Shown: one piece after another, positions 43,240 through 53,489 of the stretch
How positions within the stretch are numbered: the first letter of the stretch is position 1
Layout: each line of letters begins with the position of its first letter
Source of the DNA: Paraburkholderia humisilvae
GTDB lineage: Bacteria > Pseudomonadota > Gammaproteobacteria > Burkholderiales > Burkholderiaceae
Length of the DNA stretch: 64,000 nt
Assembly: GCF_902859855.1 (NCBI RefSeq)
Contig: NZ_CADIKH010000013.1
Location: 62,001 to 126,000 of the forward strand
Direction of reading: 5' to 3'
Position numbers and translations under genes: made by a program
The notes under the pieces: generated by a model
The model's database searches: none
The model's input: only the letters and a program-made list of their open reading frames with translations
What the model was told of the DNA's origin: nothing

Positions 43240-44328
43240 TTGAAGACCACTCAGCAACAATTGGAATTCACTGCACCGCGCGATGACAACGCGCGGCTCG
43301 CCAACCTCTGCGGCCCGCTCGACGAAAATCTGCGGCAGATCGAACAGGCGCTCGATGTCACGCTGCAACGCCGCGGCCACCGCATCAGCATCCGTGGGCG
43401 CGGCGCGAAAGTCGCGCTGAACGCGCTCGAAAACTTCTACAACAGTGCGCGCGACCCGCTGTCAGTCGACGATATCCAGCTTGCGCTCGTCGAATCGCGC
43501 CATCCCATCCATCAGATCCGCCCGAACGGCGACGACGAACTGGACCCGCGCTTTCGCGGCGATCCGGACCATCCGTTCGACGAACCGGCGCATGAGGGCG
43601 TCGAGGACATCGAAGAGTACGGTCCGAAGCTCTATACGCGCCGCGCCGACCTGCGCGGCCGCACGCCCGCGCAGCGCGAGTACCTGAAGCAGATCATCTC
43701 GCACGACGTGACCTTAGGCGTCGGGCCTGCCGGCACCGGCAAGACCTATCTCGCGGTTGCGTGCGCGGTCGATTCGCTCGAGCGCGACCAGGTCAAGCGC
43801 ATCGTGCTGACGCGGCCCGCGGTCGAAGCCGGCGAGCGGCTCGGCTTCCTGCCGGGCGACCTCGCGCAGAAGGTCGACCCGTACCTGCGGCCGCTTTACG
43901 ATGCGCTGTACGACCTGCTCGGCTTCGACAAGACCGCGAAGATGTTCGAACGCCAGATGATCGAAATCGCACCGCTCGCGTATATGCGCGGCCGCACGCT
44001 GAACCATGCGTTCATCATCCTCGACGAAGCGCAGAACACGACACCCGAGCAGATGAAGATGTTCCTCACGCGAATCGGCTTCGGCTCGAAGGCTGTCGTG
44101 ACCGGCGATACGACGCAGATCGACTTGCCGCGCGGCCAGAAAAGCGGACTGATCGAAGCGCAGCAGGTGCTGTCCGACGTGCGCGGGATTGCGCTCACAC
44201 GCTTCACGAGCGCGGATGTCGTGCGGCATCCGCTGGTTGCGCGAATCGTCGAAGCGTACGATGCGCATGCACAAAAAGAGGACAGCGCGGCGCAAGCCGC
44301 CGCCGCCGCGCGCCGCTCGCCCGAATGA
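43240..44328 (+). CDS. ybeZ: PhoH-like ATPase
   Basis: The 362-residue protein has a ~110-residue N-terminal KH-like region ([26 protein letters not shown]) and a PhoH nucleotide-binding domain with Walker [61 protein letters not shown] and GDTTQIDLP. PhoH proteins bind RNA and are linked to RNA processing with YbeY. The start appears to be TTG at 43240. The stop overlaps the ybeY start (ATGA), showing translational coupling. Confidence 0.94.
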   Translation: MKTTQQQLEFTAPRDDNARLANLCGPLDENLRQIEQALDVTLQRRGHRISIRGRGAKVALNALENFYNSARDPLSVDDIQLALVESRHPIHQIRPNGDDELDPRFRGDPDHPFDEPAHEGVEDIEEYGPKLYTRRADLRGRTPAQREYLKQIISHDVTLGVGPAGTGKTYLAVACAVDSLERDQVKRIVLTRPAVEAGERLGFLPGDLAQKVDPYLRPLYDALYDLLGFDKTAKMFERQMIEIAPLAYMRGRTLNHAFIILDEAQNTTPEQMKMFLTRIGFGSKAVVTGDTTQIDLPRGQKSGLIEAQQVLSDVRGIALTRFTSADVVRHPLVARIVEAYDAHAQKEDSAAQAAAAARRSPE

Positions 44329-44795
44329 ACCGCGCGCCAAAACTTTCGTTGAGCCTGCAATTCCCGGCCGCGAAGGCGTGGCCCGAGCACAAGGCGCTGC
44401 TGCCGCGCGCGAGCGTCGCAAGCTGGATCAGGGCGGCGCTGTTTGCCGACGCCGAACTGACCGTGCGTTTTGTCGACGCGGACGAAGGCCGCACGCTGAA
44501 CCGCACGTATCGCGGCAAGGACTACGCGACCAACGTGCTGACCTTCGCGTATGCCGAATCGGAAGACGATCCGGTCAGCGGCGACCTGATCCTGTGCTGC
44601 CCCGTCGTCGAAAAGGAAGCGGCCGAACAGCACAAGCCGCTCGCGGCGCACTATGCGCACCTGCTGGTTCACGGTACCCTGCATGCGCAGGGCTACGATC
44701 ACGAGAACGACGCGGATGCGCAGGAAATGGAAGCCATCGAAACAGAGGTGCTGGCCGGCCTCGGCTTTCCGGACCCTTACCGGCAAAACGGATAG
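44325..44795 (+). CDS. ybeY: Endoribonuclease YbeY (16S rRNA maturation)
   Basis: The 156-residue metalloprotein has the diagnostic zinc motif [11 protein letters not shown] with His116, His120 and His126, preceded by [19 protein letters not shown] and [10 protein letters not shown]. YbeY takes part in 16S rRNA 3' end maturation and 70S quality control. It begins inside the PhoH stop codon (ATG at 44325, TGA at 44326), so the two are made together. Length and motif spacing are normal. Confidence 0.95.
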   Translation: MNRAPKLSLSLQFPAAKAWPEHKALLPRASVASWIRAALFADAELTVRFVDADEGRTLNRTYRGKDYATNVLTFAYAESEDDPVSGDLILCCPVVEKEAAEQHKPLAAHYAHLLVHGTLHAQGYDHENDADAQEMEAIETEVLAGLGFPDPYRQNG

Positions 44796-44887
44796 CGCCG
44801 CCATCGCCTTCGATACGACTCGTGAATTCACCCGCAGCGAGCCACCGCTGATCGCGTCCCCAGCGCGCCGCCTATCCGGAACATACC

Positions 44888-45634
44888 GTGACTGCCCGTC
44901 ATCCCGACTCCGCGCCGCCCGGCAAGCCTGACTGCCCCGACTATCCGCCGGCGCTCGGCGAGTCGCGGCTGCTGTCGGATGATGAACTGCGCGCATCGAT
45001 GAATGACACGCTCAGCCGCTGGGATCACGCGAGCGATCTGTGGCTGTTCGGCTATGGCTCGCTGATCTGGAATCCGGGTCTGCCGACCGCCGAAGCGGTT
45101 CGCTCGCGCGTGCACGGCTATCACCGCGGGCTTTACCTGTGGTCGCGCGTCAACCGCGGCACGCCTGAGCAGCCGGGCCTCGTGCTTGCGCTCGACCGCG
45201 GTGGCTCGTGCAGCGGCATCGCCTTTCGCCTCGCGGCAGAAGGCGCGCAACCACACCTCGAGGCGCTCTGGCACCGTGAAATGGCGATGGGCTCGTACCG
45301 GCCGGCCTGGTTGCCGTGCGTGCTCGCCGACGGCCGGCGCGTCGATGCGCTTGCATTCGTGATGCGCCGCGACGTGCCGAGCTACACCGGCAAGCTATCC
45401 GACGACGTGGTGAGCGCCGTGTTCGACTGCGCGTGCGGCCGGTACGGCACCACCCTCGACTATGTGAGCCGCACCGTCGAGGCACTGCGCAACAGCGGCA
45501 TGCCCGACCGCGCGCTCGAAGCGCTGCTGGCGCGCTGCAAGCGGCAAGCGCAGCAAGGCGCAGGCCGGAGCGACGCGCGCGGCAAAGCGGGCGAACCCAT
45601 CGTACCCGCGCGGAAAACGGGTACCGGCCGGTGA
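44888..45634 (+). CDS. chaC: Glutathione-specific gamma-glutamylcyclotransferase (ChaC type)
   Basis: The 248-residue protein has the ChaC signature LWLFGYGSLIWNPG, VHGYHRGLYLWSRVNRGTPE, LALDRGGSCSGIAFRL, LEALWHREMAMGSYRPAWLP and AFVMRRDVPSYTGKLS. The glutamate in the HREM segment fits the catalytic position. The enzyme splits glutathione into 5-oxoproline and Cys-Gly in the cytosol. Start is GTG at 44888. The last ~35 residues are a basic, low-complexity tail. It lies 92 bases after ybeY and may share its transcript. Confidence 0.92.
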   Translation: MTARHPDSAPPGKPDCPDYPPALGESRLLSDDELRASMNDTLSRWDHASDLWLFGYGSLIWNPGLPTAEAVRSRVHGYHRGLYLWSRVNRGTPEQPGLVLALDRGGSCSGIAFRLAAEGAQPHLEALWHREMAMGSYRPAWLPCVLADGRRVDALAFVMRRDVPSYTGKLSDDVVSAVFDCACGRYGTTLDYVSRTVEALRNSGMPDRALEALLARCKRQAQQGAGRSDARGKAGEPIVPARKTGTGR

Positions 45635-45991
45635 CGCCTGACAGCCGACGCGTTCCACGCGCTATGGCCTCACATTAAATTTCTTCACGCTCTGCCCCCC
45701 GTTTCCGCCCCCGCTTCTGTCACCGCTTCTGTCACCGCTTCTGCGCCGTTTCTCGCCCTCAGGCGGCGAATTTATCCGTTACGATAAAAACGTGGCCTGC
45801 AGTGCGACGCGCTCACCGTCCGGCCGCCGGCCTGGCCGTCGGTGGGCGACCGCAGGCAACTGCGAACGCCCGTGCACCAGCCCGAAGCCGGCCACCGCGC
45901 GTCCAGACGGGGCGGGACACAGACCTGCCATGCGTGTGGTGTATCCTTAACACTCTGCAACAGCGCGCCGGGCCCAACCGGGCGCATCACC
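45635..45991. other. Intergenic region between chaC and corC
   Basis: This 357-base stretch has no supported gene. It holds a pyrimidine-rich tract with a 12-base tandem repeat (listed separately). The sequence TGTATCCTTAACACT around 45939-45954 could belong to a promoter for corC, but no clear pair of elements was found. Confidence 0.5.
45711..45746 (+). repeat. 12-bp tandem repeat, three copies
   Basis: CCGCTTCTGTCA is repeated at 45711 and 45723, with a third imperfect copy (CCGCTTCTGCGC) at 45735. The tract is pyrimidine-rich on the plus strand and lies ~245 bases before corC. It may vary in copy number between strains. Confidence 0.75.
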
Positions 45992-46888
45992 ATGAACGAC
46001 ACGTATCCCAGTCGACGATCCACCAGCGACAAACCCACCGAAAAGCGCTCGCTGCTCGAGCGACTGACCGACTTCATCTCGCCCGAGCCCGACTCCCGCG
46101 GCGAACTCCTCGAAATCCTGCAGGACGCGCACGAGCGCAACCTGATCGACGCCGATTCGCTGTCGATGATCGAAGGCGTGTTCCAGGTGTCCGAGCTCAG
46201 CGCGCGCGACATCATGGTGCCCCGCGCACAGATGGACGCGATCAATATCGCCGACGCGCCCGCCGATTTCATCCCGTTCATGCTCGAAAAGGCGCACTCG
46301 CGCTATCCGGTCTACGAAGGCAACCGCGACAACGTAATCGGCGTGCTGCTCGCGAAAGACCTGCTGCGCTACTACGCGGAAGAAGAATTCGACGTGCGCG
46401 GCATGCTGCGGCCCGCCGTGTTCATTCCGGAGTCGAAACGCCTGAACGTGCTGCTGCATGACTTTCGTGTGAACCGCAATCACATTGCGATCGTCGTCGA
46501 CGAATACGGCGGCGTCGCGGGGTTGATCACGATCGAAGACGTGCTCGAACAGATCGTCGGCGACATCGAGGACGAATACGACTTCGACGAGGAAAGCGGC
46601 AATATCATCGCGTCGCCGGACGGGCGTTATCGCGTGCGCGCGCTCACTGAAATCGAGCAGTTCAACGAAGAATTCGACACGCATTTCTCCGACGAGGAAG
46701 TCGATACGATCGGCGGCCTCGTCACGCATCACTTCGGCCGTGTGCCGCATCGTGGCGAAAAAGTGCGCCTCGGTGACCTGATTTTCGAAGTGCTGCGCGC
46801 CGACGCGCGGCAGATTCACATGCTGCTCGTGCGCAAGGACCCGCTCGCGGGCCAGCGCGAACGCGATGCGCAGCACGTGCAGACCTGA
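45992..46888 (+). CDS. corC: Magnesium/cobalt efflux-associated CBS protein CorC
   Basis: The 298-residue cytosolic protein has two CBS domains (~70-185: ARDIMVPRAQMDAIN, HSRYPVYEGNRDNVIGVLLA KDLL, NHIAIVVDEYGGVAGLITIE DVLEQIVGDIEDE) followed by a CorC/HlyC C-terminal domain (~205-285: IGGLVTHHFGRVPHRGEKVR LGDLIFEVLRAD). It lacks the DUF21 membrane part, so it is the short CorC form that works with membrane partners in Mg2+/Co2+ export. It is followed by lnt 95 bases later, a pairing widely conserved in proteobacteria. The ATG at 45992 gives the normal length. Confidence 0.95.
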   Translation: MNDTYPSRRSTSDKPTEKRSLLERLTDFISPEPDSRGELLEILQDAHERNLIDADSLSMIEGVFQVSELSARDIMVPRAQMDAINIADAPADFIPFMLEKAHSRYPVYEGNRDNVIGVLLAKDLLRYYAEEEFDVRGMLRPAVFIPESKRLNVLLHDFRVNRNHIAIVVDEYGGVAGLITIEDVLEQIVGDIEDEYDFDEESGNIIASPDGRYRVRALTEIEQFNEEFDTHFSDEEVDTIGGLVTHHFGRVPHRGEKVRLGDLIFEVLRADARQIHMLLVRKDPLAGQRERDAQHVQT

Positions 46889-46983
46889 TTGTCCTGTTTC
46901 GCTGCGCCTCTCGAACGCAACCCTACGCTATCGCGCACGCAACTCAACCACTGCCGAATGTAAAGAACGGAACGAACGTAACA

Positions 46984-48729
46984 ATGGCCGACCCGATTCC
47001 TTCCCGTCTGCGCCGCGGCGTGACGCCCGACGAAGCTGCAGCGGGCGGCCGCACGCTACCGCGCTGGCACTACCTCGCGGCGCTCGCCGCGGGCGCCGTC
47101 AATACACTGTCGTTTGCGCCGACGCCGCATGGCGGCTGGCTCGGACTCGCGATCTTCGTGTTTTTCTATGCGTGGCTCACGCGCTCGACCGGCTGGAAGA
47201 GCGCCGCGCTAACCGGTTTCACATTCGGCTTCGGCAATTTCGTCACGGGCGTCTGGTGGCTGTATGTGAGCATGCACGACTTCGGTGGCATGGCGGCGCC
47301 GCTGGCGGGCGCGGCGCTCGTGCTGTTCTCGATGTATCTCGCGCTCTATCCGGCCTTTGCGGCGGGCGTGTGGTCGTTCTGCGCGGGGCATGCGCGCAAC
47401 GGCAAAGCCGACGACACACCGTTCTCGCCCACCTGGCACGGCGCCTTCGCGTTCGCGAGCGCATGGGCGCTCGGCGAATGGCTGCGCGGCACGGTGTTCA
47501 CCGGCTTTCCGTGGCTCTCGAGCGGTTATGCGCAAGTGGACGGACCGTTTGCCGGCTTTGCGCCGCTCGCGGGTGTGTACGGTGTCGGCTGGGTGCTCGC
47601 GTTGACGGCCGCGCTGATCGCACAGGCGTTGCTGCGCGCGTTCGGCAACGGCCGCGCGACGGCCGCGAGCGCACCGGGCGGCACGCGCGCTATCGGCAAC
47701 TCGCGTACCGCACGCATCGTGGCACCCGCGGCGATCGCCGTGGCGCTGATCGCCGCCGGCCTGCTGCTGCCGCTCGTGTCGTGGACGCAGCCGGCCAACG
47801 CGACGCTCAACGTGCGGCTGCTGCAAGGCAACGTGAAGCAGGAAATGAAATTCGAACAGGCGGGCGTCAGCGCGGCGATCGATGAGTATCAGCGGATGAT
47901 TACCGAGCAGCCCGCCGATCTGATCGTCACGCCCGAAACCGCGATCCCGGTGCTCGCGCAGGACGTGCCGAACGCGTTCGCGGTCGCGATACGCGAGTTC
48001 GCCGATGCCACCGGCACGTCGATCCTGTTCGGTGCGATCGGCGGCAAGATCACGCCGGAAGGCCGGGTCGTCGACTATACGAACAGCCTGTTCGGCATCA
48101 CGCCGAACACGAACGACGTATACCGTTACGACAAGCATCATCTCGTGCCGTTCGGCGAATTCGTGCCGTGGGGCTTTCGCTGGTTCGTCAACCTGATGAA
48201 TATTCCGCTTGGGGATTTCGCCCGCGGCGCGCCGGTGCAAAAGCCATTTATGGTGCATAACCAGCCGGTGTCGGCCGATATCTGCTATGAAGATATCTTC
48301 GGCGAAGAAATCGCGCGCACGGTGCGCGAGAACGCAACACCCGCCGGGGTGCTGATCAACTCGACCAACCTCGCGTGGTTCGGCAATACGATTGCGCTCG
48401 ACCAGCATCTGCAGATCGCGCGGATGCGTTCGCTCGAAACGGGTCGGCCGATGCTGCGCGCGACCAACACCGGCACAACCGCCGCCATCGACGCGCACGG
48501 CAATGTGATCGCGCGGCTGCCGCCGTTCACCGAAGGCTCGCTCGACGTGACGATCCAGGGCACGTCCGGCAATACGCCGTACGTGACGAGCGGCAATAAC
48601 ACGGTGCTCGCGGTGTCGCTGTTACTGCTCGCGTTCGGCTTTGCCTTCGGTCCGTCGCGCGCGGACCGGCGCGGCAATCAAGCAGGAGCGGATGCAACGC
48701 GCGACGCTCCGCGCGACCCAACCCATTGA
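46984..48729 (+). CDS. lnt: Apolipoprotein N-acyltransferase
   Basis: The 581-residue inner-membrane enzyme has an N-terminal block of membrane helices (ALAAGAVNTLSFAPTPHGGW LGL, FTFGFGNFVTGVWWLYVSMH) and a periplasmic nitrilase-fold domain from ~residue 270. The catalytic triad is visible as Glu in IVTPETAIPVL, Lys in the YRYDKHHLVPFGEFVPWG region, and Cys in SADICYEDIFGEE. It adds the third acyl chain to lipoproteins, which is needed for Lol sorting. Length is slightly above the E. coli protein owing to a polar insert near residue 230. Confidence 0.95.
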   Translation: MADPIPSRLRRGVTPDEAAAGGRTLPRWHYLAALAAGAVNTLSFAPTPHGGWLGLAIFVFFYAWLTRSTGWKSAALTGFTFGFGNFVTGVWWLYVSMHDFGGMAAPLAGAALVLFSMYLALYPAFAAGVWSFCAGHARNGKADDTPFSPTWHGAFAFASAWALGEWLRGTVFTGFPWLSSGYAQVDGPFAGFAPLAGVYGVGWVLALTAALIAQALLRAFGNGRATAASAPGGTRAIGNSRTARIVAPAAIAVALIAAGLLLPLVSWTQPANATLNVRLLQGNVKQEMKFEQAGVSAAIDEYQRMITEQPADLIVTPETAIPVLAQDVPNAFAVAIREFADATGTSILFGAIGGKITPEGRVVDYTNSLFGITPNTNDVYRYDKHHLVPFGEFVPWGFRWFVNLMNIPLGDFARGAPVQKPFMVHNQPVSADICYEDIFGEEIARTVRENATPAGVLINSTNLAWFGNTIALDQHLQIARMRSLETGRPMLRATNTGTTAAIDAHGNVIARLPPFTEGSLDVTIQGTSGNTPYVTSGNNTVLAVSLLLLAFGFAFGPSRADRRGNQAGADATRDAPRDPTH

Positions 48730-48812
48730 GCACGAGTGAAGCGCGAATCGAGCGCCAATCGCGCAGCGGGCCGGTGAGGCCCGCGGAAAGTCTCAACGCA
48801 ACCGCAATCCGG

Positions 48813-48818
48813 TAAAAT
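48813..48818 (+). promoter_or_regulatory. Possible -10 element before glyQ
   Basis: GGTAAAATTCACGG, containing TAAAAT, lies about 115 bases before glyQ in the 202-base gap after lnt. The -35 region is not convincing. The proposal rests mainly on position. Confidence 0.35.
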
Positions 48819-48931
48819 TCACGGTTTTAGCACCGGGCCGCGCGATGGCCCGTCGCTGGGCCGGCCGGATGCAGCGCGGTCGTCCCGCGGCGATTCGCAC
48901 GCGCGCCGCACTTCCCCCGGAAAGACACTTC

Positions 48932-49939
48932 ATGCTCACGTTTCAGCAAATCATCCTGACGCTGCAGTCCTACTGGGACAAGCAGGGTTGCGCGCTGCTC
49001 CAGCCGATCGACATGGAAGTCGGCGCGGGCACCTCGCACGTCCATACGTTCCTTCGCGCAGTCGGCCCCGAGCCGTGGCGCGCGGCCTATGTGCAGCCGT
49101 CGCGCCGCCCGAAGGACGGCCGCTACGGTGAGAACCCGAACCGCCTGCAGCACTACTACCAGTACCAGGTGGTGCTGAAGCCGGCGCCCGAAGACATCCT
49201 CGACCTGTACCTCGGCTCGCTCGAAGCGCTCGGCTTCGACCTGAAGCAGAACGACGTGCGCTTCGTCGAGGATGACTGGGAAAATCCGACGCTCGGCGCA
49301 TGGGGTCTGGGCTGGGAAGTGTGGCTAAACGGCATGGAAGTCACGCAGTTCACCTACTTCCAGCAGGTCGGCGGCCTTGACTGCAAACCTGTGCTCGGCG
49401 AAATCACCTACGGACTCGAGCGTCTTGCGATGTACCTGCAAAAGGTCGAGAACGTCTACGACCTGATCTGGACCGAGTGGGAAGAACAAGGTCCGAATGG
49501 TCCGGAAATGCGCCGCCTCACCTATGGCGATGTGTATCACCAGAACGAAGTCGAACAGTCGACGTATAACTTCGAGCACGCGAACGTCGAATTGCTGTTC
49601 ACGTTCTTCAATAGCTACGAAAGCGAAGCGAAGCGGATGATGGAAGCACAGGTGCCGCTGCCCGCGTATGAACTGGTGCTAAAGGCCGCGCATACGTTCA
49701 ACCTGCTCGATGCGCGCGGTGCGATCTCGGTCACCGAGCGGGCGGCGTATATCGGCCGCATCCGCAATCTGTCGCGCGCCGTCGCGCAGGCTTACTACGA
49801 TTCGCGCGAGAAGCTCGGTTTCCCGATGCTCGGCAATCCGGTGCACGCGGTGCCCGGCCTCGAATCCGACGAACAGGAAGCCGCAAAGCCCGCGTGGGCG
49901 CCGCCGCTGAAGATCGAGCGCAGTTTCGACAAAGAATGA
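48932..49939 (+). CDS. glyQ: Glycyl-tRNA synthetase alpha chain
   Basis: The 335-residue alpha chain is recognised throughout: [76 protein letters not shown] and [19 protein letters not shown]. It forms the catalytic half of the alpha2beta2 enzyme that charges tRNA-Gly. The ATG at 48932 fits the conserved MLTFQQII start. The C-terminal extension (~25 residues, ending KIERSFDKE) is common in Burkholderiales. glyS follows with the two coding regions 14 bases apart or overlapping, depending on the start used. Confidence 0.97.
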   Translation: MLTFQQIILTLQSYWDKQGCALLQPIDMEVGAGTSHVHTFLRAVGPEPWRAAYVQPSRRPKDGRYGENPNRLQHYYQYQVVLKPAPEDILDLYLGSLEALGFDLKQNDVRFVEDDWENPTLGAWGLGWEVWLNGMEVTQFTYFQQVGGLDCKPVLGEITYGLERLAMYLQKVENVYDLIWTEWEEQGPNGPEMRRLTYGDVYHQNEVEQSTYNFEHANVELLFTFFNSYESEAKRMMEAQVPLPAYELVLKAAHTFNLLDARGAISVTERAAYIGRIRNLSRAVAQAYYDSREKLGFPMLGNPVHAVPGLESDEQEAAKPAWAPPLKIERSFDKE

Positions 49940-49953
49940 CGAGACAAGAACAC

Positions 49954-52065
49954 ATGACGCACGCCCATCACGCCACCCTGCTCGTCGAACTGCTCACTGA
50001 AGAGCTCCCGCCGAAAGCGCTCGCACGTCTTGGCGACGCGTTCGCCGAAGGCATTGCGCAGCGCCTCGCGGCGCGCGATCTGATCGAAGGCGAGCTGTCG
50101 TTCGAACGCCATGCGACGCCGCGGCGCCTCGCGGTGACCGTCAATCACGTACGCACGGTCGCGCCGGAAAAACAGGTGCGCGAAAAAGTGCTGCCCGTGT
50201 CGGTCGCGCTCGATGCGAACGGCCAGCCCACCGCGCCGCTGGCGAAGAAGCTCGCCGCGCTCGGCTTCGCGGACTTCCCGGTGAGCGATCTCGAACGCGC
50301 GTCGGACGGCAAAGCCGAAGCATTCTTCCTGCGCTATGCCGCGCCCGGCGCGACGCTCGCCGAAGGTCTGCAGGCCGCGCTCGACGAAACGCTGGCAAAA
50401 CTGCCGATTCCGAAGGTGATGACCTATCAGCGCCCCGACGGCACCAACGTGCAGTTCGTGCGCCCCGTGCATCGGCTCACGGTGCTGCACGATCACCAGA
50501 TCGTGCCGGTCACCGCATTCGGTATCGACGCGGATGATACGACGCTCGGTCATCGTTTTCTGTCCGAAGGCTTTGTGCAGATCCAGCATGCGAATGCGTA
50601 TGCGGAAACGCTGCGCGATAAAGGCCATGTGATCGCGAACTTCGCCGAGCGCAAGGACGTGATCCGCTCGCAGCTGCTCGCGCAGGCGAACGGCGACCCG
50701 GTGGTAATGCCCGACGCACTGCTCGACGAAGTGACGTCGCTGGTCGAATGGCCGGTCGTCTACGCGTGCCGCTTCGAGGACGAATTCCTGCAAGTGCCGC
50801 AGGAATGCCTGATCCTCACGATGCAGACGAACCAGAAGTATTTCGCGCTGACTGACGCGCACGGCAAGCTGCGCTCGCGCTTCCTGATCGTCTCGAACAT
50901 CGCGACCGACACGCCCGGCGACATTATCGAAGGCAACGAGCGCGTCGTGCGCCCGCGCCTCGCCGATGCGAAGTTCTTCTTCGAACAGGACAAGAAGAAG
51001 CCGCTCGCGGACCGCGTGCCGCTGCTTGCGAACGTCGTTTATCACAACAAGCTGGGCAGCGCGCTGCAGCGTGTCGAGCGCATCGAAGCGCTGGCGGGCG
51101 AGATCGCCGCGCTGACGGGCGCCGACGTCGCGCTCGCGAGGCGTGCTGCGCGCCTCGCGAAGGCCGACCTGCTGACCGATATGGTCGGCGAGTTCCCCGA
51201 GCTGCAGGGCACGATGGGCACGTACTACGCGCGCCACGACGGCGAGCCCGAAGAAGTCGCGCTCGCGTGCTCGGAGCACTACCAGCCGCGCTTCTCCGGC
51301 GACGCGCTACCCGCGACCGCGACCGGCACCACGGTGGCCCTCGCGGACAAGCTCGAAACGCTGGTCGGCATCTGGGGCATCGGCCTTCAGCCTACCGGCG
51401 AAAAAGACCCGTTCGCGCTGCGTCGCCACGCGCTTGGCGTGCTGCGCATTCTGGTCGAAAAGCAGTTGCCGGTTGATCTGGTTGAATTGCTGCGCGCCGC
51501 GTACAAGCAGTTCGCCGCGCTGCCGAACGTCGCCGATTCGACGGCCGCGCTCTACGAGTTCTTTATGGATCGCCTGCGCGGCCTGCTGCGCGAGCGCGGC
51601 TACGGCGCCGGCGAAGTCGACGCGGTGCTCGCATTGAACCCGACGCGCCTTGACGACATCGTCGCGCGCCTCGATGCGGTGCGCGAATTCGCGGCGCTGG
51701 CTGAAGCGGCATCGCTGGCGGCAGCCAACAAGCGGATTTCGAACATCCTGAAGAAGTCAGAAAGCGTCACGGCGTATGGCGACCACGCGATCGTGCAGGC
51801 GGCACTGCTGGTCGAAGGCGCGGAAAAGGCGCTGCACGCGCAGCTCGAACAGGTTGCGCCACGCGTGCAGTCGCAACTCGCGCAGCGCCAGTACACCGGC
51901 GCGCTATCGGCACTCGCGGCGCTGCGCGAACCGGTCGACGCGTTCTTCAACGACGTGATGGTCAACGCTGAAGACCCTGCACTGCGCGCGAACCGTCTGG
52001 CCCTGCTCGGCGCGCTGCATCAGCAGATGAACTGCGTCGCCGACATTTCGCGGCTCGCCGCCTGA
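49954..52065 (+). CDS. glyS: Glycyl-tRNA synthetase beta chain
   Basis: The 703-residue beta chain has [105 protein letters not shown] and the C-terminal anticodon-binding helices ([40 protein letters not shown]). It supplies tRNA recognition for the GlyQS complex. The ATG at 49954 is favoured because homologues begin MTH...[11 protein letters not shown]; an ATG at 49936 overlapping the glyQ stop would add six residues. The stop is 11 bases before gmhB, consistent with one operon. Confidence 0.96.
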   Translation: MTHAHHATLLVELLTEELPPKALARLGDAFAEGIAQRLAARDLIEGELSFERHATPRRLAVTVNHVRTVAPEKQVREKVLPVSVALDANGQPTAPLAKKLAALGFADFPVSDLERASDGKAEAFFLRYAAPGATLAEGLQAALDETLAKLPIPKVMTYQRPDGTNVQFVRPVHRLTVLHDHQIVPVTAFGIDADDTTLGHRFLSEGFVQIQHANAYAETLRDKGHVIANFAERKDVIRSQLLAQANGDPVVMPDALLDEVTSLVEWPVVYACRFEDEFLQVPQECLILTMQTNQKYFALTDAHGKLRSRFLIVSNIATDTPGDIIEGNERVVRPRLADAKFFFEQDKKKPLADRVPLLANVVYHNKLGSALQRVERIEALAGEIAALTGADVALARRAARLAKADLLTDMVGEFPELQGTMGTYYARHDGEPEEVALACSEHYQPRFSGDALPATATGTTVALADKLETLVGIWGIGLQPTGEKDPFALRRHALGVLRILVEKQLPVDLVELLRAAYKQFAALPNVADSTAALYEFFMDRLRGLLRERGYGAGEVDAVLALNPTRLDDIVARLDAVREFAALAEAASLAAANKRISNILKKSESVTAYGDHAIVQAALLVEGAEKALHAQLEQVAPRVQSQLAQRQYTGALSALAALREPVDAFFNDVMVNAEDPALRANRLALLGALHQQMNCVADISRLAA

Positions 52066-52076
52066 GCGCCCACACC

Positions 52077-52634
52077 ATGGCTAGCGCAAAGAAACTGGTG
52101 GTGCTGGACCGGGACGGCGTGATCAACGCCGATTCGGAAGCGTTCATCAAGTCGCCGGACGAATGGGTCGCACTGCCCGGCAGTCTCGAGGCGATTGCAA
52201 GACTCAACCAGGCCGGCTACCGCGTCGCGATCGCGACCAACCAGTCGGGCATCGGGCGCGGCCTGTTCGACATGGCGGTGCTCAACGCGATGCACGAAAA
52301 GATGCATCGGATGGCCGCGACGGTCGGTGCGCGCATCGACGCGGTCTTCTTCTGTCCGCATACGGCCGAAGACCAGTGCGAATGCCGCAAACCGAAACCC
52401 GGCATGCTGAAGATGATCGTTGAGCGCTACGACGTCGATCCCAAGGGCACGCCCGCAGTCGGCGATTCGCTGCGCGATCTGCAAGCGGGCGCCGCACTCG
52501 GTTTTACGCCGCATCTGGTGCTGACCGGCAAAGGGCGTGAGACCCTCGCCGCGGGCGGCCTGCCCGATGGCACACGCATCCACGACGACCTCCGCGCGTT
52601 CGCGCTGGACTACCTTGCCGAAGAACAGGAATGA
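52077..52634 (+). CDS. gmhB: D-glycero-beta-D-manno-heptose 1,7-bisphosphate 7-phosphatase
   Basis: The 185-residue HAD enzyme has LVVLDRDGVINADSEAF (nucleophile Asp11, acid Asp13), ATNQSGIGRGLF, the zinc-binding loop CPHTAEDQCECRKPKPGM and VGDSLRDLQAGAALGF. It removes the 7-phosphate from heptose bisphosphate during synthesis of the ADP-heptose used for the LPS core. It follows glyS by 11 bases and precedes plsC by 40, a cluster of envelope and translation genes typical of Burkholderia. Confidence 0.95.
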   Translation: MASAKKLVVLDRDGVINADSEAFIKSPDEWVALPGSLEAIARLNQAGYRVAIATNQSGIGRGLFDMAVLNAMHEKMHRMAATVGARIDAVFFCPHTAEDQCECRKPKPGMLKMIVERYDVDPKGTPAVGDSLRDLQAGAALGFTPHLVLTGKGRETLAAGGLPDGTRIHDDLRAFALDYLAEEQE

Positions 52635-52674
52635 TGCGCACGCGGCGCATCAGCCACACTCATTGAATTGACCG

Positions 52675-53433
52675 ATGCGCTTTTTACGCTCCCTGCTGCT
52701 GTTCGTCTTCTTCATCGTCTTCACGATGCCGTACGCGACGGCCTGCTTTCTCGCGTTTCCATTCATGCATGCCGACCGGCGCTACTGGATGGCGGTCGGC
52801 TGGTGCCGCACGGTGCTCGCGGTGCTGCGCGGCTTGAGCGGCATCCGCCATTCGGTGCAAGGGGTCGAGAATCTGCCGGACGGCCCGGCGGTGCTGCTGT
52901 CGAAACATCAGTCCGCGTGGGAAACCGTTGCGTTTCCCGCGCTGATGCCGCGGCCGCTGTGCTACGTCTTCAAGCGTGAACTACTTTACGTGCCGTTCTT
53001 CGGCTGGGCGCTCGGCATGCTGAAGATGATTCATATCAACCGCAAGGAAGGCAAGAACGCTTTCGTGTCGGTAACGAGGCAAGGCAAACACCGGATGGAA
53101 GAAGGCGCGTGGGTCATCATGTTTCCCGAAGGCACGCGCACGCCGACCGGCAGGCAAGGCAAGTACAAGACGGGCGGCGCGCGCTTCGCCGTCGCAACAG
53201 GTGCGCCCGTCGTGCCGATCGCCCATAACGCGGGGCGTGTGTGGCCACGCAACTCGTTTATCAAATATCCGGGTATAGTCACGGTGTCGATTGGCAAGCC
53301 GATCGATACGCGCGGGCTCACGCCCGACGAAGTGAACATGCGCGTCGAAACATGGATCGAAGCCGAGATGCGGCGCATCGATCCTGCCGCTTATGGCGCC
53401 AGGCACAATGCGCCTGCCGCCGCGCAAACCTGA
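52675..53433 (+). CDS. plsC: 1-acyl-sn-glycerol-3-phosphate acyltransferase
   Basis: The 252-residue membrane-associated acyltransferase has an N-terminal hydrophobic segment (LRSLLLFVFFIVFTMPYATA CFLAF), motif I as KHQSAWET (His78 with Glu83 where most PlsC proteins have HX4D), motif II KRELLYVPFFGWALGML and motif III MFPEGTRTPTGRQGKYKTGG, plus APVVPIAHNAG. It makes phosphatidic acid. The Glu substitution conserves charge and is compatible with activity. A hairpin terminator follows the stop. Confidence 0.93.
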   Translation: MRFLRSLLLFVFFIVFTMPYATACFLAFPFMHADRRYWMAVGWCRTVLAVLRGLSGIRHSVQGVENLPDGPAVLLSKHQSAWETVAFPALMPRPLCYVFKRELLYVPFFGWALGMLKMIHINRKEGKNAFVSVTRQGKHRMEEGAWVIMFPEGTRTPTGRQGKYKTGGARFAVATGAPVVPIAHNAGRVWPRNSFIKYPGIVTVSIGKPIDTRGLTPDEVNMRVETWIEAEMRRIDPAAYGARHNAPAAAQT

Positions 53434-53440
53434 CGCGCGC

Positions 53441-53472
53441 ACGCCGTCTGTTCGTCATCGAGACGGCGTTTT
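53441..53472 (+). terminator. Rho-independent terminator after plsC
   Basis: ACGCCGTCT (53441-53449) pairs with AGACGGCGT (53461-53469) around an 11-base loop, followed by a short T run. It lies eight bases after the plsC stop and just before the metallopeptidase gene. Confidence 0.75.
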
Positions 53473-53489
53473 AGCGTGAAGCGAGTCCG

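Noticed and set aside
45711-45746. Tandem repeat considered as a CRISPR-like array
   Set aside because: The units are 12 bases, directly abutting and without spacers.
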